Assembly (NCBI GenBank): GCA_023421635.1
Contig: JAEZSU010000330.1
Span: forward strand, 1 to 6,203
Direction: 5' to 3'
Length of the DNA: 6,203 bases
DNA from: Actinomycetes bacterium
GTDB lineage: Bacteria > Actinomycetota > Actinomycetes > Actinomycetales > Microbacteriaceae
The notes beneath the pieces are model-generated. The model searched no databases. It was not told where the DNA came from and saw only the letters and a list, made by a program, of their open reading frames with translations. Shown in pieces: positions 1 to 6,114 of this stretch. Positions within the stretch are counted from its first letter, which is position 1; the number at the start of each line of letters is the position of its first letter. The position numbers and the translations under genes are program-made.

Positions 1-48
1 GAACAGCAGCGCATCGGCGCCGGATGCGGGAGGCCTGAGGAGCGTCAT
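1..48 (-). CDS. 5' end of the next operon gene (partial, possibly fliK)
   Basis: Only the first 16 codons are present, reading M-T-L-L-R-P-P-A-S-G-A-D-A-L-L-F, and then the window ends. The start is an ATG at 48-46 that overlaps the fliJ stop as ATGA. A good ribosome binding site, AGGAAGG (55-61), lies six bases upstream, so translation very likely starts here. The fragment is too short to recognise a family. In actinobacterial and other flagellar operons the gene after fliJ is often fliK (hook-length control), or sometimes a rod-associated lytic transglycosylase or flgD. FliK is therefore the first guess, from position only. The gene clearly belongs to the same coupled operon. Confidence 0.7.
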   Translation of the reverse strand, partial: MTLLRPPASGADALLF

Positions 49-467
49 GCGGCGCCTTCCTGCGAGGTTCGTGCCGCGACCTCGTCGAGTTCTGCCTGCT
101 CGGCCGACAGCTCGGCGAAGCGGCGGCGCGCGAGGTGCGCCTGCTCCAGGCGGTCGAGGCCGCGGACCGCGCGGCGGGCCTCCTGATGCTCGGTGCGGGC
201 GGCCTCCACCTGATCCTGCTGCACCTTGGCGAGGTCGCCGAGGTCGCTCAGCAGCGAGCGGCCCGCCACCCGTGCGGCGGCGATGGCAGAGAGGGAGCGC
301 ACGTCCACCGCGGGCAGGTCGGTGCCCGCGAGTGCGGCACGGACGTGGCGTTCGCGCGCCTTGGTCTGGTCGGCCGCGACCGATGCGCGGCTGAGCCGCT
401 CGGCGGCCGCCTGCTCCTGGATCTTGCGCACGCGGAGCAGTCCCGCGAGGGGGAAGAACCGGTTCAT
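45..467 (-). CDS. fliJ: Flagellar export protein FliJ
   Basis: A 140-residue, almost wholly helical and highly charged protein, matching the usual FliJ length of about 140-150. FliJ is the cytoplasmic stalk of the flagellar type III export apparatus. In the known family it sits in the central pore of the FliI hexamer, contacts FlhA and escorts export chaperones. The N-terminus (F-P-L-A-G-L-L-R-V-R-K, residues 5-15) and the C-terminal helix (R-R-R-F-A-E-L at 114-120, E-Q-A-E-L-D-E-V at 123-130) fit the family pattern; the middle is low-complexity, Ala/Arg/Glu-rich coiled coil. I chose the ATG at 467 because it overlaps the fliI stop as ATGA and has a strong GGAGG six bases upstream. The open frame extends 15 codons further, but that would run deep into fliI and lose the ribosome site. 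FliJ is poorly conserved, so the call rests partly on its place after fliI. Confidence 0.88.
   Translation of the reverse strand: MNRFFPLAGLLRVRKIQEQAAAERLSRASVAADQTKARERHVRAALAGTDLPAVDVRSLSAIAAARVAGRSLLSDLGDLAKVQQDQVEAARTEHQEARRAVRGLDRLEQAHLARRRFAELSAEQAELDEVAARTSQEGAA
55..61 (-). promoter_or_regulatory. Ribosome binding site of the partial gene after fliJ
   Basis: AGGAAGG on the minus strand, six bases before the ATG at 48-46. It lies inside the 3' end of fliJ. It supports a real gene start at the window edge, although only 16 codons of that gene are visible. Confidence 0.6.
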
Positions 468-1759
468 GCCACACCTCCGAAGGCGTTCACGAGCTGTCCC
501 AGCCGATCCCACGACTCCTCCGCCGGAGCGGTCTCGTCGAGCGACTGGGTGAGGAACGCGAAGATCGCGTCCTGGTTGGCGAGCGCGGCGTCCACCTTGG
601 GGTTCACGCCCTGCTGGTACGCGCCGATGTCGATGAGGTCGGCGGCGCCGCGCCGGGCGGCGAGCACCGCGCGCAGCGTCGCGGCCTGCTCACGCCGCGT
701 GCGGTCGGTGATCTTCCCGGCCACCCGCGACACCGACGCGAGCACGTCGACCGCCGGATGCTGTCCCGACAGGGCGAGCGACCGGTCGAGCACGATGTGG
801 CCGTCGAGGAACGACCGCACCGCATCCGCGATGGGCTCGTTGTGATCGTCGCCGTCCACGAGCACCGTGTAGATGCCGGTGACGGAGCCGCCGCGGTCGG
901 TGCCGGCGCGCTCGAGCAGGCCGGCGAGGAGCGAGAAGGTGGAGGGCGGGTAGCCGCGCGTGGCCGGGGGCTCGCCGGCGGAGAGGCCGATCTCGCGCTG
1001 CGCCATCGCCACGCGGGTCAGAGAGTCCATCATCAGCACCACGTGGGCGCCGCGGTCGCGGTAGGCCTCCGCGATGCGGGTCGCCGTGAACGCCGCCCGC
1101 ATCCGGGCCATCGGCGGCTGGTCCGAGGTCGCGACGACGACCACGGAACGCGCGAGTCCCTCCGGGCCGAGGTCGTCCTCGATGAACTCGCGCACCTCGC
1201 GCCCGCGCTCGCCGACGAGGGCGATGACGCTCACCTCGGCTTCGGTGCCGCGGGCGATCATCGACAGCAGCGACGACTTGCCCACGCCGGAACCGGCGAA
1301 CAGGCCCACGCGCTGCCCGCGGCCGACCGTGGTCATCGTGTCCAGCACCCGGACGCCGAGCGGCAGCGGCGCCTCGATGCGGTCGCGACCCATGATCGAC
1401 GGGGTCGGGTGGTCGAGGGTGACGCGGGGACCGCGGACCGGGCCGAGCCCGTCGATGGGCTCGCCCAGGCCGTCGAGCACCCGCCCGAGCAGTCCGTCGC
1501 CGGTGGGCACCCGCATCCGGCCGCCGCGGGTGTGCGCGCGCGTGCCGACGGTCAGGCCCTCGGTCGCGGCAAGCGGCATGCACTGCAGTCCTTCGGGTCC
1601 CGTCGCGACGACCTCCGCCTGCACGTCTTCGCCGAGGACGACCACATCGCCCACCGCGCCGGGGACGCCCCGCACGGCGACGCTGAGTCCGCGCACCTGC
1701 GATACACGTCCGAGCCGCTGCGGCCGGGCGGCGTCCAGCACCGAACCCCAGGCGCTCAC
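464..1759 (-). CDS. fliI: Flagellar export ATPase FliI
   Basis: A 431-residue flagellum-specific ATPase of the F1-beta/type III secretion family, close to the usual 430-460. It hydrolyses ATP at the cytoplasmic base of the export gate to help load and unfold rod, hook and filament subunits. Visible motifs: Walker A G-S-G-V-G-K-S at 156-162; G-E-R-G-R-E-V-R-E-F at 183-192, holding the catalytic-glutamate region; Walker B ending L-M-M-D-S-L-T-R at 242-249; and the type III-specific A-T-R-G-Y-P-P-S at 266-273. An N-terminal beta-barrel region precedes the ATPase core and a helical C-terminal domain follows it. All catalytic motifs look intact. The start is GTG, overlapping the fliH stop as GTGA, with a strong GAGGAGG seven bases upstream. 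The stop overlaps the fliJ start. A virulence-type secretion ATPase is unlikely given the neighbours. Confidence 0.97.
   Translation of the reverse strand: MSAWGSVLDAARPQRLGRVSQVRGLSVAVRGVPGAVGDVVVLGEDVQAEVVATGPEGLQCMPLAATEGLTVGTRAHTRGGRMRVPTGDGLLGRVLDGLGEPIDGLGPVRGPRVTLDHPTPSIMGRDRIEAPLPLGVRVLDTMTTVGRGQRVGLFAGSGVGKSSLLSMIARGTEAEVSVIALVGERGREVREFIEDDLGPEGLARSVVVVATSDQPPMARMRAAFTATRIAEAYRDRGAHVVLMMDSLTRVAMAQREIGLSAGEPPATRGYPPSTFSLLAGLLERAGTDRGGSVTGIYTVLVDGDDHNEPIADAVRSFLDGHIVLDRSLALSGQHPAVDVLASVSRVAGKITDRTRREQAATLRAVLAARRGAADLIDIGAYQQGVNPKVDAALANQDAIFAFLTQSLDETAPAEESWDRLGQLVNAFGGVA
474..478 (-). promoter_or_regulatory. Strong ribosome binding site of fliJ
   Basis: GGAGG, extended to GGAGGTG, lies six bases before the ATG at 467-465 and inside the end of fliI. 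It decides between that ATG and an in-frame ATG 15 codons upstream. It also suggests that fliJ can be initiated independently as well as by coupling to fliI. Confidence 0.75.
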
Positions 1760-2364
1760 TCGGTGGCCTCCTCGAGGGCACGCCGGGCACGCTCGAGCGC
1801 CTGCGCGATCCGCGCGTCGACCATCCCGTCGGGCACCGTGGCCACCGCATCCCCGGGCTGGAGCGCGGGGTCCGCCACCAGCACGACGTCCGGCACCTCG
1901 GCACCGGCATCGGCGAGGGTGCGGAGATCCTGCGGGTGCAGGCGGATCTCGTGCATCGCGTCGATCTCGACGGCGGCCAGCGCCCGGTGCAGTGCCATGC
2001 GGGCGGAGTGCTCGGCGTCGCGCAGCTCGGCCGCGAGGATGTGCTCGGCCAGTTCGATCGCGGCCTCCTGCACCCGGGCGTCGGTCGCGACCTGCAGGCC
2101 GTGCATCCGATCGGTGAGTCCGCGGGCCGCCGCGTGCAGCGCCGCGTCCGCCTCGGCGACGGCGCGCGCGTGCTCCGCCTCGGCCCTGGCGCGTTCGATC
2201 CGCGCCCGCTCGGCCTCGGCCTGCGCCTGCGCGAGACCCGCCCGGTAGCCCTCGGCGTGTCCGTCGGCGTAGCCGCGCACCCGGGCGCGCTCCTCGTACT
2301 CCTCCTCCTGCGCGTGCGGGAGGAGGCGGGGGAAGACCGCGGGGGCGAAGGCGTCAGTAGACAT
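1756..2364 (-). CDS. fliH: Flagellar assembly protein FliH
   Basis: A 202-residue protein fitting FliH, the dimeric regulator and stator of the export ATPase. FliH binds the FliI N-terminus and anchors it to the C-ring and export gate. The clearest family mark is a glycine repeat with four-residue spacing at G31, G35, G39 and G43 (GxxxGxxxGxxxG). This is followed by a long Ala/Glu/Arg-rich helix (about 44-85) expected to form the dimer coiled coil. The C-terminal half (about 95-202) has the E-L-A-E-H-I-L and H-P-Q-D-L pattern of the FliH/HrpE/V-type ATPase subunit E fold. The ATG at 2364 is chosen because it overlaps the 3' end of fliG by 11 bases, with GAGGA about six bases upstream. The open frame runs much further upstream, but only as an out-of-frame shadow of fliG. 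This is the only junction in the operon with a long overlap. Confidence 0.9.
   Translation of the reverse strand: MSTDAFAPAVFPRLLPHAQEEEYEERARVRGYADGHAEGYRAGLAQAQAEAERARIERARAEAEHARAVAEADAALHAAARGLTDRMHGLQVATDARVQEAAIELAEHILAAELRDAEHSARMALHRALAAVEIDAMHEIRLHPQDLRTLADAGAEVPDVVLVADPALQPGDAVATVPDGMVDARIAQALERARRALEEATE
1767..1773 (-). promoter_or_regulatory. Strong ribosome binding site of fliI
   Basis: GAGGAGG, seven bases before the GTG at 1759-1757, lies within the last codons of fliH. It is one of the best Shine-Dalgarno matches in the window and supports the non-ATG start of fliI. Confidence 0.75.
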
Positions 2365-3358
2365 ACTCGTCCTCGTCGATGCGCTGCACCGTGATCTCGC
2401 CCGCAGCCTCCAGGGCACGGATGGTGCGGACGATCTCGGCGCGGGCCTCCTCCACCTGCGACATGCGGGTGGGGCCGAGGGCGCGCGTCTCCTCCTCGAG
2501 GTTCTCGCGGTTGCGCTCGGAGACGTTCCGGCGGATGACCTCGGTGATGGCCGAGCTCGCGCCCTTGAGGGCGAGGGCCAGCATCCGGATGTCGGTGCCG
2601 CGGAGCACCCGCTGGGCGTCGCGGTCGTCGAGCTTGACGATGTCGGCGAAGGTGAACATGCGCGAGCGGATGTCCTCCGCGAGATCGCTGTCGCGCGCCT
2701 CGATGCTCTCCAGCAGCGCCTTCTCGACGGTCGCGTCGGAGCGGTTGATGATCGCCACGAGCGGCCCGACCCCGCCGAGCGTGTCGGGCGACTTCCGCGA
2801 GGCGAAGATGCCGGTGCGCGCACGCAGCGCCTCGGCCACGATCGTGATGGCCTCCTGCGTCGCGGTGCCCATGGTCGCCAGCGCGTGGGCGACGTCGGTG
2901 CGCGTGTTCTCCGGCAGCGCGGCGAGCACCTGCGCGGCACGGTCGGAGGCGAGGTGCGCGAGCACCAGCGCCACGGTCTCCGGCAGTTCGCCGTCCAGCA
3001 TGGTGGCGAGCTGGTCGGGCTCGGCGGCACCGAGGAAGTCGAACGAGTCGTTCGCGGACGAGCGGACCCGGTCGAGCACCGCAGCGGCGCGCTCGGACCC
3101 GAAGGATGCCTCGAGCAGGCCGACCGCGATGTCGCGGCCGCCGCGGGCCGGAGGGAGCCGGCCCTGCGCGAGCTTCTGGAAGCTGCCGAGTGCGCGGGCG
3201 GTGGTCTCCACATCCAGATCGTGCAGATGCATGATCTCGGCGGCGATGGCTTCGGCCTCGGGCTCGTTGAGATGCTTCATCACCTCGACGGCGTACACGC
3301 GGTCGAGGTTCATCAGCACGACGGCGGCGGTCTGCCGCCCGGTCAGGGTCGTGGTCAT
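2354..3358 (-). CDS. fliG: Flagellar motor switch protein FliG
   Basis: A 334-residue FliG, the rotor protein of the C-ring that meets the MotA/B stator and helps set rotation direction; usual length is 330-340. The N-terminal domain (about 1-100) would bind the FliF tail. The middle domain (about 105-185) and the G-G hinge at 195-196 are recognisable. The C-terminal domain carries M-F-T-F at 234-237, then I-V-K-L-D-D, the L-K-G-A-S helix around 264-268, and a charged torque helix with R282, E289 and E290. These appear to match the Arg and Asp-Asp pair known from E. coli FliG. The EHPQ motif of the middle domain appears here as E-L-P-E (124-127). The ATG at 3358 overlaps the fliF stop as ATGA, with GAGAGG upstream. 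Family identity is secure across the whole length. Confidence 0.97.
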   Translation of the reverse strand: MTTTLTGRQTAAVVLMNLDRVYAVEVMKHLNEPEAEAIAAEIMHLHDLDVETTARALGSFQKLAQGRLPPARGGRDIAVGLLEASFGSERAAAVLDRVRSSANDSFDFLGAAEPDQLATMLDGELPETVALVLAHLASDRAAQVLAALPENTRTDVAHALATMGTATQEAITIVAEALRARTGIFASRKSPDTLGGVGPLVAIINRSDATVEKALLESIEARDSDLAEDIRSRMFTFADIVKLDDRDAQRVLRGTDIRMLALALKGASSAITEVIRRNVSERNRENLEEETRALGPTRMSQVEEARAEIVRTIRALEAAGEITVQRIDEDEYVY

Positions 3359-4998
3359 ACCGGCTGCCTCTCGTCGAGGAGGCTGCGCAGCAGTTCCGCG
3401 GTGCGCTTGGGGTCGCTCCGTGCGATGTTCTCGATGTCGATGCGACGGCGCTGCAGGGTGAGCTGCGCGGGTTCCTCGGGCTCGGCCTCGAGCTCCAGGG
3501 CGACCTCGGGTGCGGGCTCGGGCGCCGGGAACTCGAGCGTCACGGGCGCCGTGGGCGCAGCATCCAGCTGCTGCGGGGCGGGTGCGCCCGCCGCGAGCGT
3601 CGACAGCGGCGGCGGCCGCTCGCCGAACAGCTCGTCGAACTCCGCGGCGGCGTCGCCACGACGGCGGAACCGCAGCACGAGGAAGGCGCCGACGCCGAGG
3701 GCGGCGAGGATCGCGACGACGATGACGATGGTGCGCACGAGCGCGGCGGTCCGCTCGGCGGCCTCGCTCTCCTTCGCCGCCTCGAGCGCCGCCTGGGCCG
3801 CAGCGGCGGTCGTGGTGCTGAAGGCGACCGCCTCCACGGTGACGACGTCGCCGCGGGCGGGATCGATGCCGGCAGCGGCGGCGACGAGGTCGCTGAGCTT
3901 CCGCGTGCCGACGGCGGCGGCGGCCTCTTCGTCGACCGCCACCGACACGGACTGCCGGGTGATGGAGCCGGCGGGGATCGCGCGGGATTCGATCGTCTTG
4001 TTCACGACGTTGTTGCGGGTCTCCTCGGTCGCCTCGAACGACGAGCCCTCGCCGCCGTCCGGGACCGCGATGTTGTCGGGGCCGAGCACGCCGGCGCTGC
4101 CGCGGCCGGAGCCGGTCTGCGTCTCGGTGCGGACCTGCTCGGATGCGGGCGGCGCGCCCTCGGCGGGGGTGTAGACCTCCTCGACGCGCTCGGTCATTGC
4201 GCGGTCGATCTCGGCCACGACGGTCACCGAGGCCTTGCCTGCGCCGACCACGGTGTCGAGCATCTGCTGCACACCGGACGCGACGCGGGCCTCGTACTCG
4301 CTCGCGACGTTGTCGGCGCCGGCGTCGCCGCCGACGGCGGAGAGCGTTGCGCCGGACTGGTCGACGACCGCGACGTTGGCGGGGTTCAGGCCGCTGACGG
4401 CGGCGGAGGTCAGGTGCACGATCGCCTCGACCTGCTTGGCGGAGAGGGTCGTGCCGTTGCGCGTCTCGATGAACACCGAGGCGGTGGGGTCGGCCTGCTC
4501 CTGGACGAACACGCTCTCCTCCGGGATCGCCAGCTGCACGGAGGCTGCGGTCACCCCGGACATCGACGAGATGGTGGAGGCGAGCTCACCCTCGATGGCG
4601 CGCTTGTAGGTGACCGACTGCTGGAACTCGGAGCTGGTGACGCCCATCTCGTCCAGGAGCGAGTAGCCGGCCGAGCTGTTGCCGGGCAGGCCGGAGGATG
4701 CGGCGGCGAGCCGCTGGTCGTAGACCTCGCTCTCCGGGACGAGGATCGTGGCGCCGCCCTCGGTCAGCTCGTAGGGCACCGACGAGGAGCGCAGCTGCTC
4801 GACGATCGCGCTCGCATCCGACGGGCTGAGGCCCGAGAAGAGCGGTGTCATCGTGGGGCGCGTGAGCCAGCTGGTGAGGGCGAACACGCCCATGGCGAGC
4901 ACCGCGACCCCGATGATCGCGATCGTGCGCTGCGCGAGGGTGAACCCCGCGACCATCGCCTTGAGCCGTGCGAACAGCCCGGTGACCGCCTGGGGCAT
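3355..4998 (-). CDS. fliF: Flagellar MS-ring protein FliF
   Basis: A 547-residue FliF, the membrane protein that forms the MS ring and is the platform for rod, switch and export gate; usual length is 520-570. A first membrane segment is visible at about 25-47 and a second at about 420-443, followed by a basic R-F-R-R-R stop. Between them lie the extracytoplasmic ring-building domains: the YscJ/FliF-type region from about 50 to 215, and a second region to about 400 with a Gly/Ser-rich loop near 293-320. The cytoplasmic tail holds a Pro/Ala/Glu-rich linker (about 460-515). It ends in a short helix pattern, I-E-N-I-A at 522-526 and A-E-L-L-R-S-L-L at 534-541, typical of the FliG-binding tail. 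The ATG at 4998 shares one base with the fliE stop (TGATG). Its ribosome site is weak, so it probably depends on coupling to fliE. Confidence 0.97.
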   Translation of the reverse strand: MPQAVTGLFARLKAMVAGFTLAQRTIAIIGVAVLAMGVFALTSWLTRPTMTPLFSGLSPSDASAIVEQLRSSSVPYELTEGGATILVPESEVYDQRLAAASSGLPGNSSAGYSLLDEMGVTSSEFQQSVTYKRAIEGELASTISSMSGVTAASVQLAIPEESVFVQEQADPTASVFIETRNGTTLSAKQVEAIVHLTSAAVSGLNPANVAVVDQSGATLSAVGGDAGADNVASEYEARVASGVQQMLDTVVGAGKASVTVVAEIDRAMTERVEEVYTPAEGAPPASEQVRTETQTGSGRGSAGVLGPDNIAVPDGGEGSSFEATEETRNNVVNKTIESRAIPAGSITRQSVSVAVDEEAAAAVGTRKLSDLVAAAAGIDPARGDVVTVEAVAFSTTTAAAAQAALEAAKESEAAERTAALVRTIVIVVAILAALGVGAFLVLRFRRRGDAAAEFDELFGERPPPLSTLAAGAPAPQQLDAAPTAPVTLEFPAPEPAPEVALELEAEPEEPAQLTLQRRRIDIENIARSDPKRTAELLRSLLDERQPV

Positions 4999-5306
4999 CA
5001 GGCCTGCATCCGCATGATCTCGTTGAACGCGTCGACGCCCTTGTTGCGGACGGCCGCGACGAGTTCGAGCGTCACGGCGGCGCGGCTCGACGCGATCATC
5101 GCGGTGTGGATGTCGTTGAGGTCACCCGTGACGGCGGCGACGTTCAGGGCGCTCGACTCCGACTGCATGGCGCGCAGGTCGTCGATCGCGCCGGTGAGGC
5201 GCGTGGCGAAGCCGCTGCCGTCGGTGGTTGCGGTGGTGCCCGTGGGGGTGGTGCCACCGGCTGCCAGGGCGCCGGTGACGGCGCCGATGCCGGATACGGT
5301 GTCCAT
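4998..5306 (-). CDS. fliE: Flagellar hook-basal body protein FliE
   Basis: A 102-residue FliE, the small exported protein that joins the MS ring to the proximal rod and is among the first substrates of the export gate. The family is usually 95-115 residues. The C-terminal signature is clear: V-R-N-K-G-V-D-A-F-N-E-I-M-R-M-Q (86-101), matching the conserved end of FliE. The helical core (about 33-85) fits too. The N-terminus has a Gly/Thr-rich flexible stretch at about 16-32 where other FliE proteins are also variable. The ATG at 5306 shares one base with the flgC stop (TGATG) and the stop shares one base with the fliF start. No convincing ribosome site precedes it, so translation is probably coupled. 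Confidence 0.95.
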   Translation of the reverse strand: MDTVSGIGAVTGALAAGGTTPTGTTATTDGSGFATRLTGAIDDLRAMQSESSALNVAAVTGDLNDIHTAMIASSRAAVTLELVAAVRNKGVDAFNEIMRMQA

Positions 5307-5698
5307 CAGTTGCGTCCGATCTGCAGTGCGGCTTCGTAGCTGTTCCGGGCGCGGTCGACGACGGCGGCGCTGGCCTGGTACCCGCGCTGGGCGAGGATGA
5401 GCTGGCTCATCTGGTCTCCGAGATCGATGTCGGGGTAGCGGACGTAGCCCGCCTCGTCGGCGGCCGGATTGTCGGGTTCGTAGGCGAGGCGCCCCTCGGG
5501 GTCGCCGAGCGCGGTGCCGGCGACGTACACGCCGGGGGAGCGGTCGCTGTTCATGACCGCGATGTAGCGGGCGCGGAACGCCTCCTCGCCGGCAGGGACC
5601 GCCGTGTTGATGTTGGCGATGTTGTCGCTGATGGCGTCGAGCCACTTGCGGTGCACCGACAGCCCGGTGCCGGCGATGCCGATCGCGTCGAAGGTCAT
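5306..5698 (-). CDS. flgC: Flagellar basal-body rod protein FlgC
   Basis: A 130-residue proximal rod protein, close to the usual length of about 135. The N-terminal rod/hook signature is visible: G-I-A-G-T-G-L-S (7-14) and D-A-I-S-D-N-I-A-N-I-N-T (21-32). The C-terminal half, from about 73 on, reads Y-E-P-D-N-P-A-A-D, G-Y-V-R-Y-P-D-I and a final A-L-Q-I-G-R, as expected for FlgC. FlgC is exported and polymerises on FliE/FlgB to build the rod through the cell wall. I chose the ATG at 5698, which shares one base with the flgB stop (TGATG) and has GAGGA upstream. The frame is open back to 6052, but that stretch is an out-of-frame reading of flgB. After N-I-N-T the conserved P-Y-R-R-type loop is replaced by a longer Ala/Glu-rich segment (33-50). 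Confidence 0.95.
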   Translation of the reverse strand: MTFDAIGIAGTGLSVHRKWLDAISDNIANINTAVPAGEEAFRARYIAVMNSDRSPGVYVAGTALGDPEGRLAYEPDNPAADEAGYVRYPDIDLGDQMSQLILAQRGYQASAAVVDRARNSYEAALQIGRN

Positions 5699-6039
5699 CA
5701 GTTCGTCCTCATCGCCGTGCGAAGGCCCGAGAACGAGCCGTTGATGGCCTGCGTCGCGAACTGGTACCGGAGCATGGTGTCGATGCTCGAGAGCGTCTCG
5801 GTGTCCAGGTTCACGTTGTTGCCGTCGGTGCGGGTGGGTTCGAGCGAGGTGCCCACCGTCGCCGTCACGCGTCCGCTGCCGGCCGCCACCGAGTCGGCGA
5901 GTGCGGCTTCGAACGCGACACGCTTGGCGTGGTAGTTCGGCGTGTTGACGTTCGCGATGTTGTCCGAGATGGCGCGCTGTCGCAGCGACAGCCCGTCCAG
6001 CGCGCTCGTCAGCGCGGAGATGGAGACAGAATCCAGCAC
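5698..6039 (-). CDS. flgB: Flagellar basal-body rod protein FlgB
   Basis: A 113-residue proximal rod protein, at the short end of the FlgB range (about 110-140). The rod signature S-D-N-I-A-N-V-N-T-P-N-Y is at 25-36. The C-terminal end D-G-N-N-V-N-L-D (72-79), L-R-Y-Q (90-93) and F-S-G-L-R (103-107) is characteristic of FlgB. It is exported and assembles next to FliE at the base of the rod. The start is a GTG at 6039-6037; the protein then begins M-L-D-S-V-S-I-S-A-L-T as FlgB proteins usually do. The only ribosome-site candidate is a weak GATGGG (6048-6053). An ATG inside that motif (6052-6050) is in another frame. As the first gene after the promoter and leader, its initiation probably sets output for the coupled operon. 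Confidence 0.95.
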   Translation of the reverse strand: MLDSVSISALTSALDGLSLRQRAISDNIANVNTPNYHAKRVAFEAALADSVAAGSGRVTATVGTSLEPTRTDGNNVNLDTETLSSIDTMLRYQFATQAINGSFSGLRTAMRTN

Positions 6040-6067
6040 GGCCGTTGCCCATCGTCGAAGGCGAAGT

Positions 6068-6082
6068 GGCCGATCCCTGGCC
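6068..6082 (-). promoter_or_regulatory. Leader hairpin B (GGCC stem, AGGGATC loop)
   Basis: On the minus strand the 15 bases read GGCC-AGGGATC-GGCC, a 4-bp stem with a 7-base loop, 28 bases before the flgB start. The loop is identical to that of the second hairpin at 6091-6105, while the stem differs in two compensating pairs. The loop and its flanking C contain C-A-G-G-G-A-U, which fits the core of the known CsrA-binding consensus with GGA in a hairpin loop. It would lie within the predicted flgB transcript. The role is an inference; a DNA-level repeat is the alternative. Confidence 0.5.
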
Positions 6083-6090
6083 GTATGGTC

Positions 6091-6105
6091 GAGCGATCCC
6101 TGCTC
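6091..6105 (-). promoter_or_regulatory. Leader hairpin A (GAGC stem, AGGGATC loop)
   Basis: On the minus strand this reads GAGC-AGGGATC-GCTC, a 4-bp stem that a flanking U-G wobble (6106 and 6090) could extend to five. It carries the same AGGGATC loop as the hairpin at 6068-6082, eight bases further along. If the sigma-28-like promoter is real, transcription would begin about two to four bases before this hairpin, placing it at the very 5' end of the mRNA. That position could affect RNA stability or binding by a regulator such as CsrA. Function is not shown by the sequence alone. Confidence 0.5.
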
Positions 6106-6114
6106 AGAAAGGGA

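Noticed and set aside
690..1910. Minus-strand 406-codon frame overlapping fliI and fliH
   Set aside because: It is an Arg/Pro-rich alternate-frame shadow of fliI, which has all its motifs in the chosen frame.
758..2248. Long plus-strand open frame of about 496 codons opposite fliI and fliH
   Set aside because: It is antisense to two well-recognised genes and its product is Arg/Ala/His-rich with no family features. Open antisense frames are common in GC-rich DNA.
1756..3213. An extended fliH of 485 residues
   Set aside because: The added N-terminus is an out-of-frame reading of fliG, rich in Ser, Arg and Pro. FliH proper starts at 2364 with a ribosome site and family features.
2379..4174. 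Plus-strand open frames of 360 and 429 codons opposite fliG and fliF
   Set aside because: Same reasoning: low-complexity Ser/Arg/Ala-rich translations with no plausible start signals, lying opposite intact conserved genes.
5306..6052. A longer flgC reading from an ATG at 6052, about 248 residues
   Set aside because: The first half is an out-of-frame reading of flgB, rich in His and Arg. The conserved FlgC start is at 5698 with a ribosome site and TGATG coupling.
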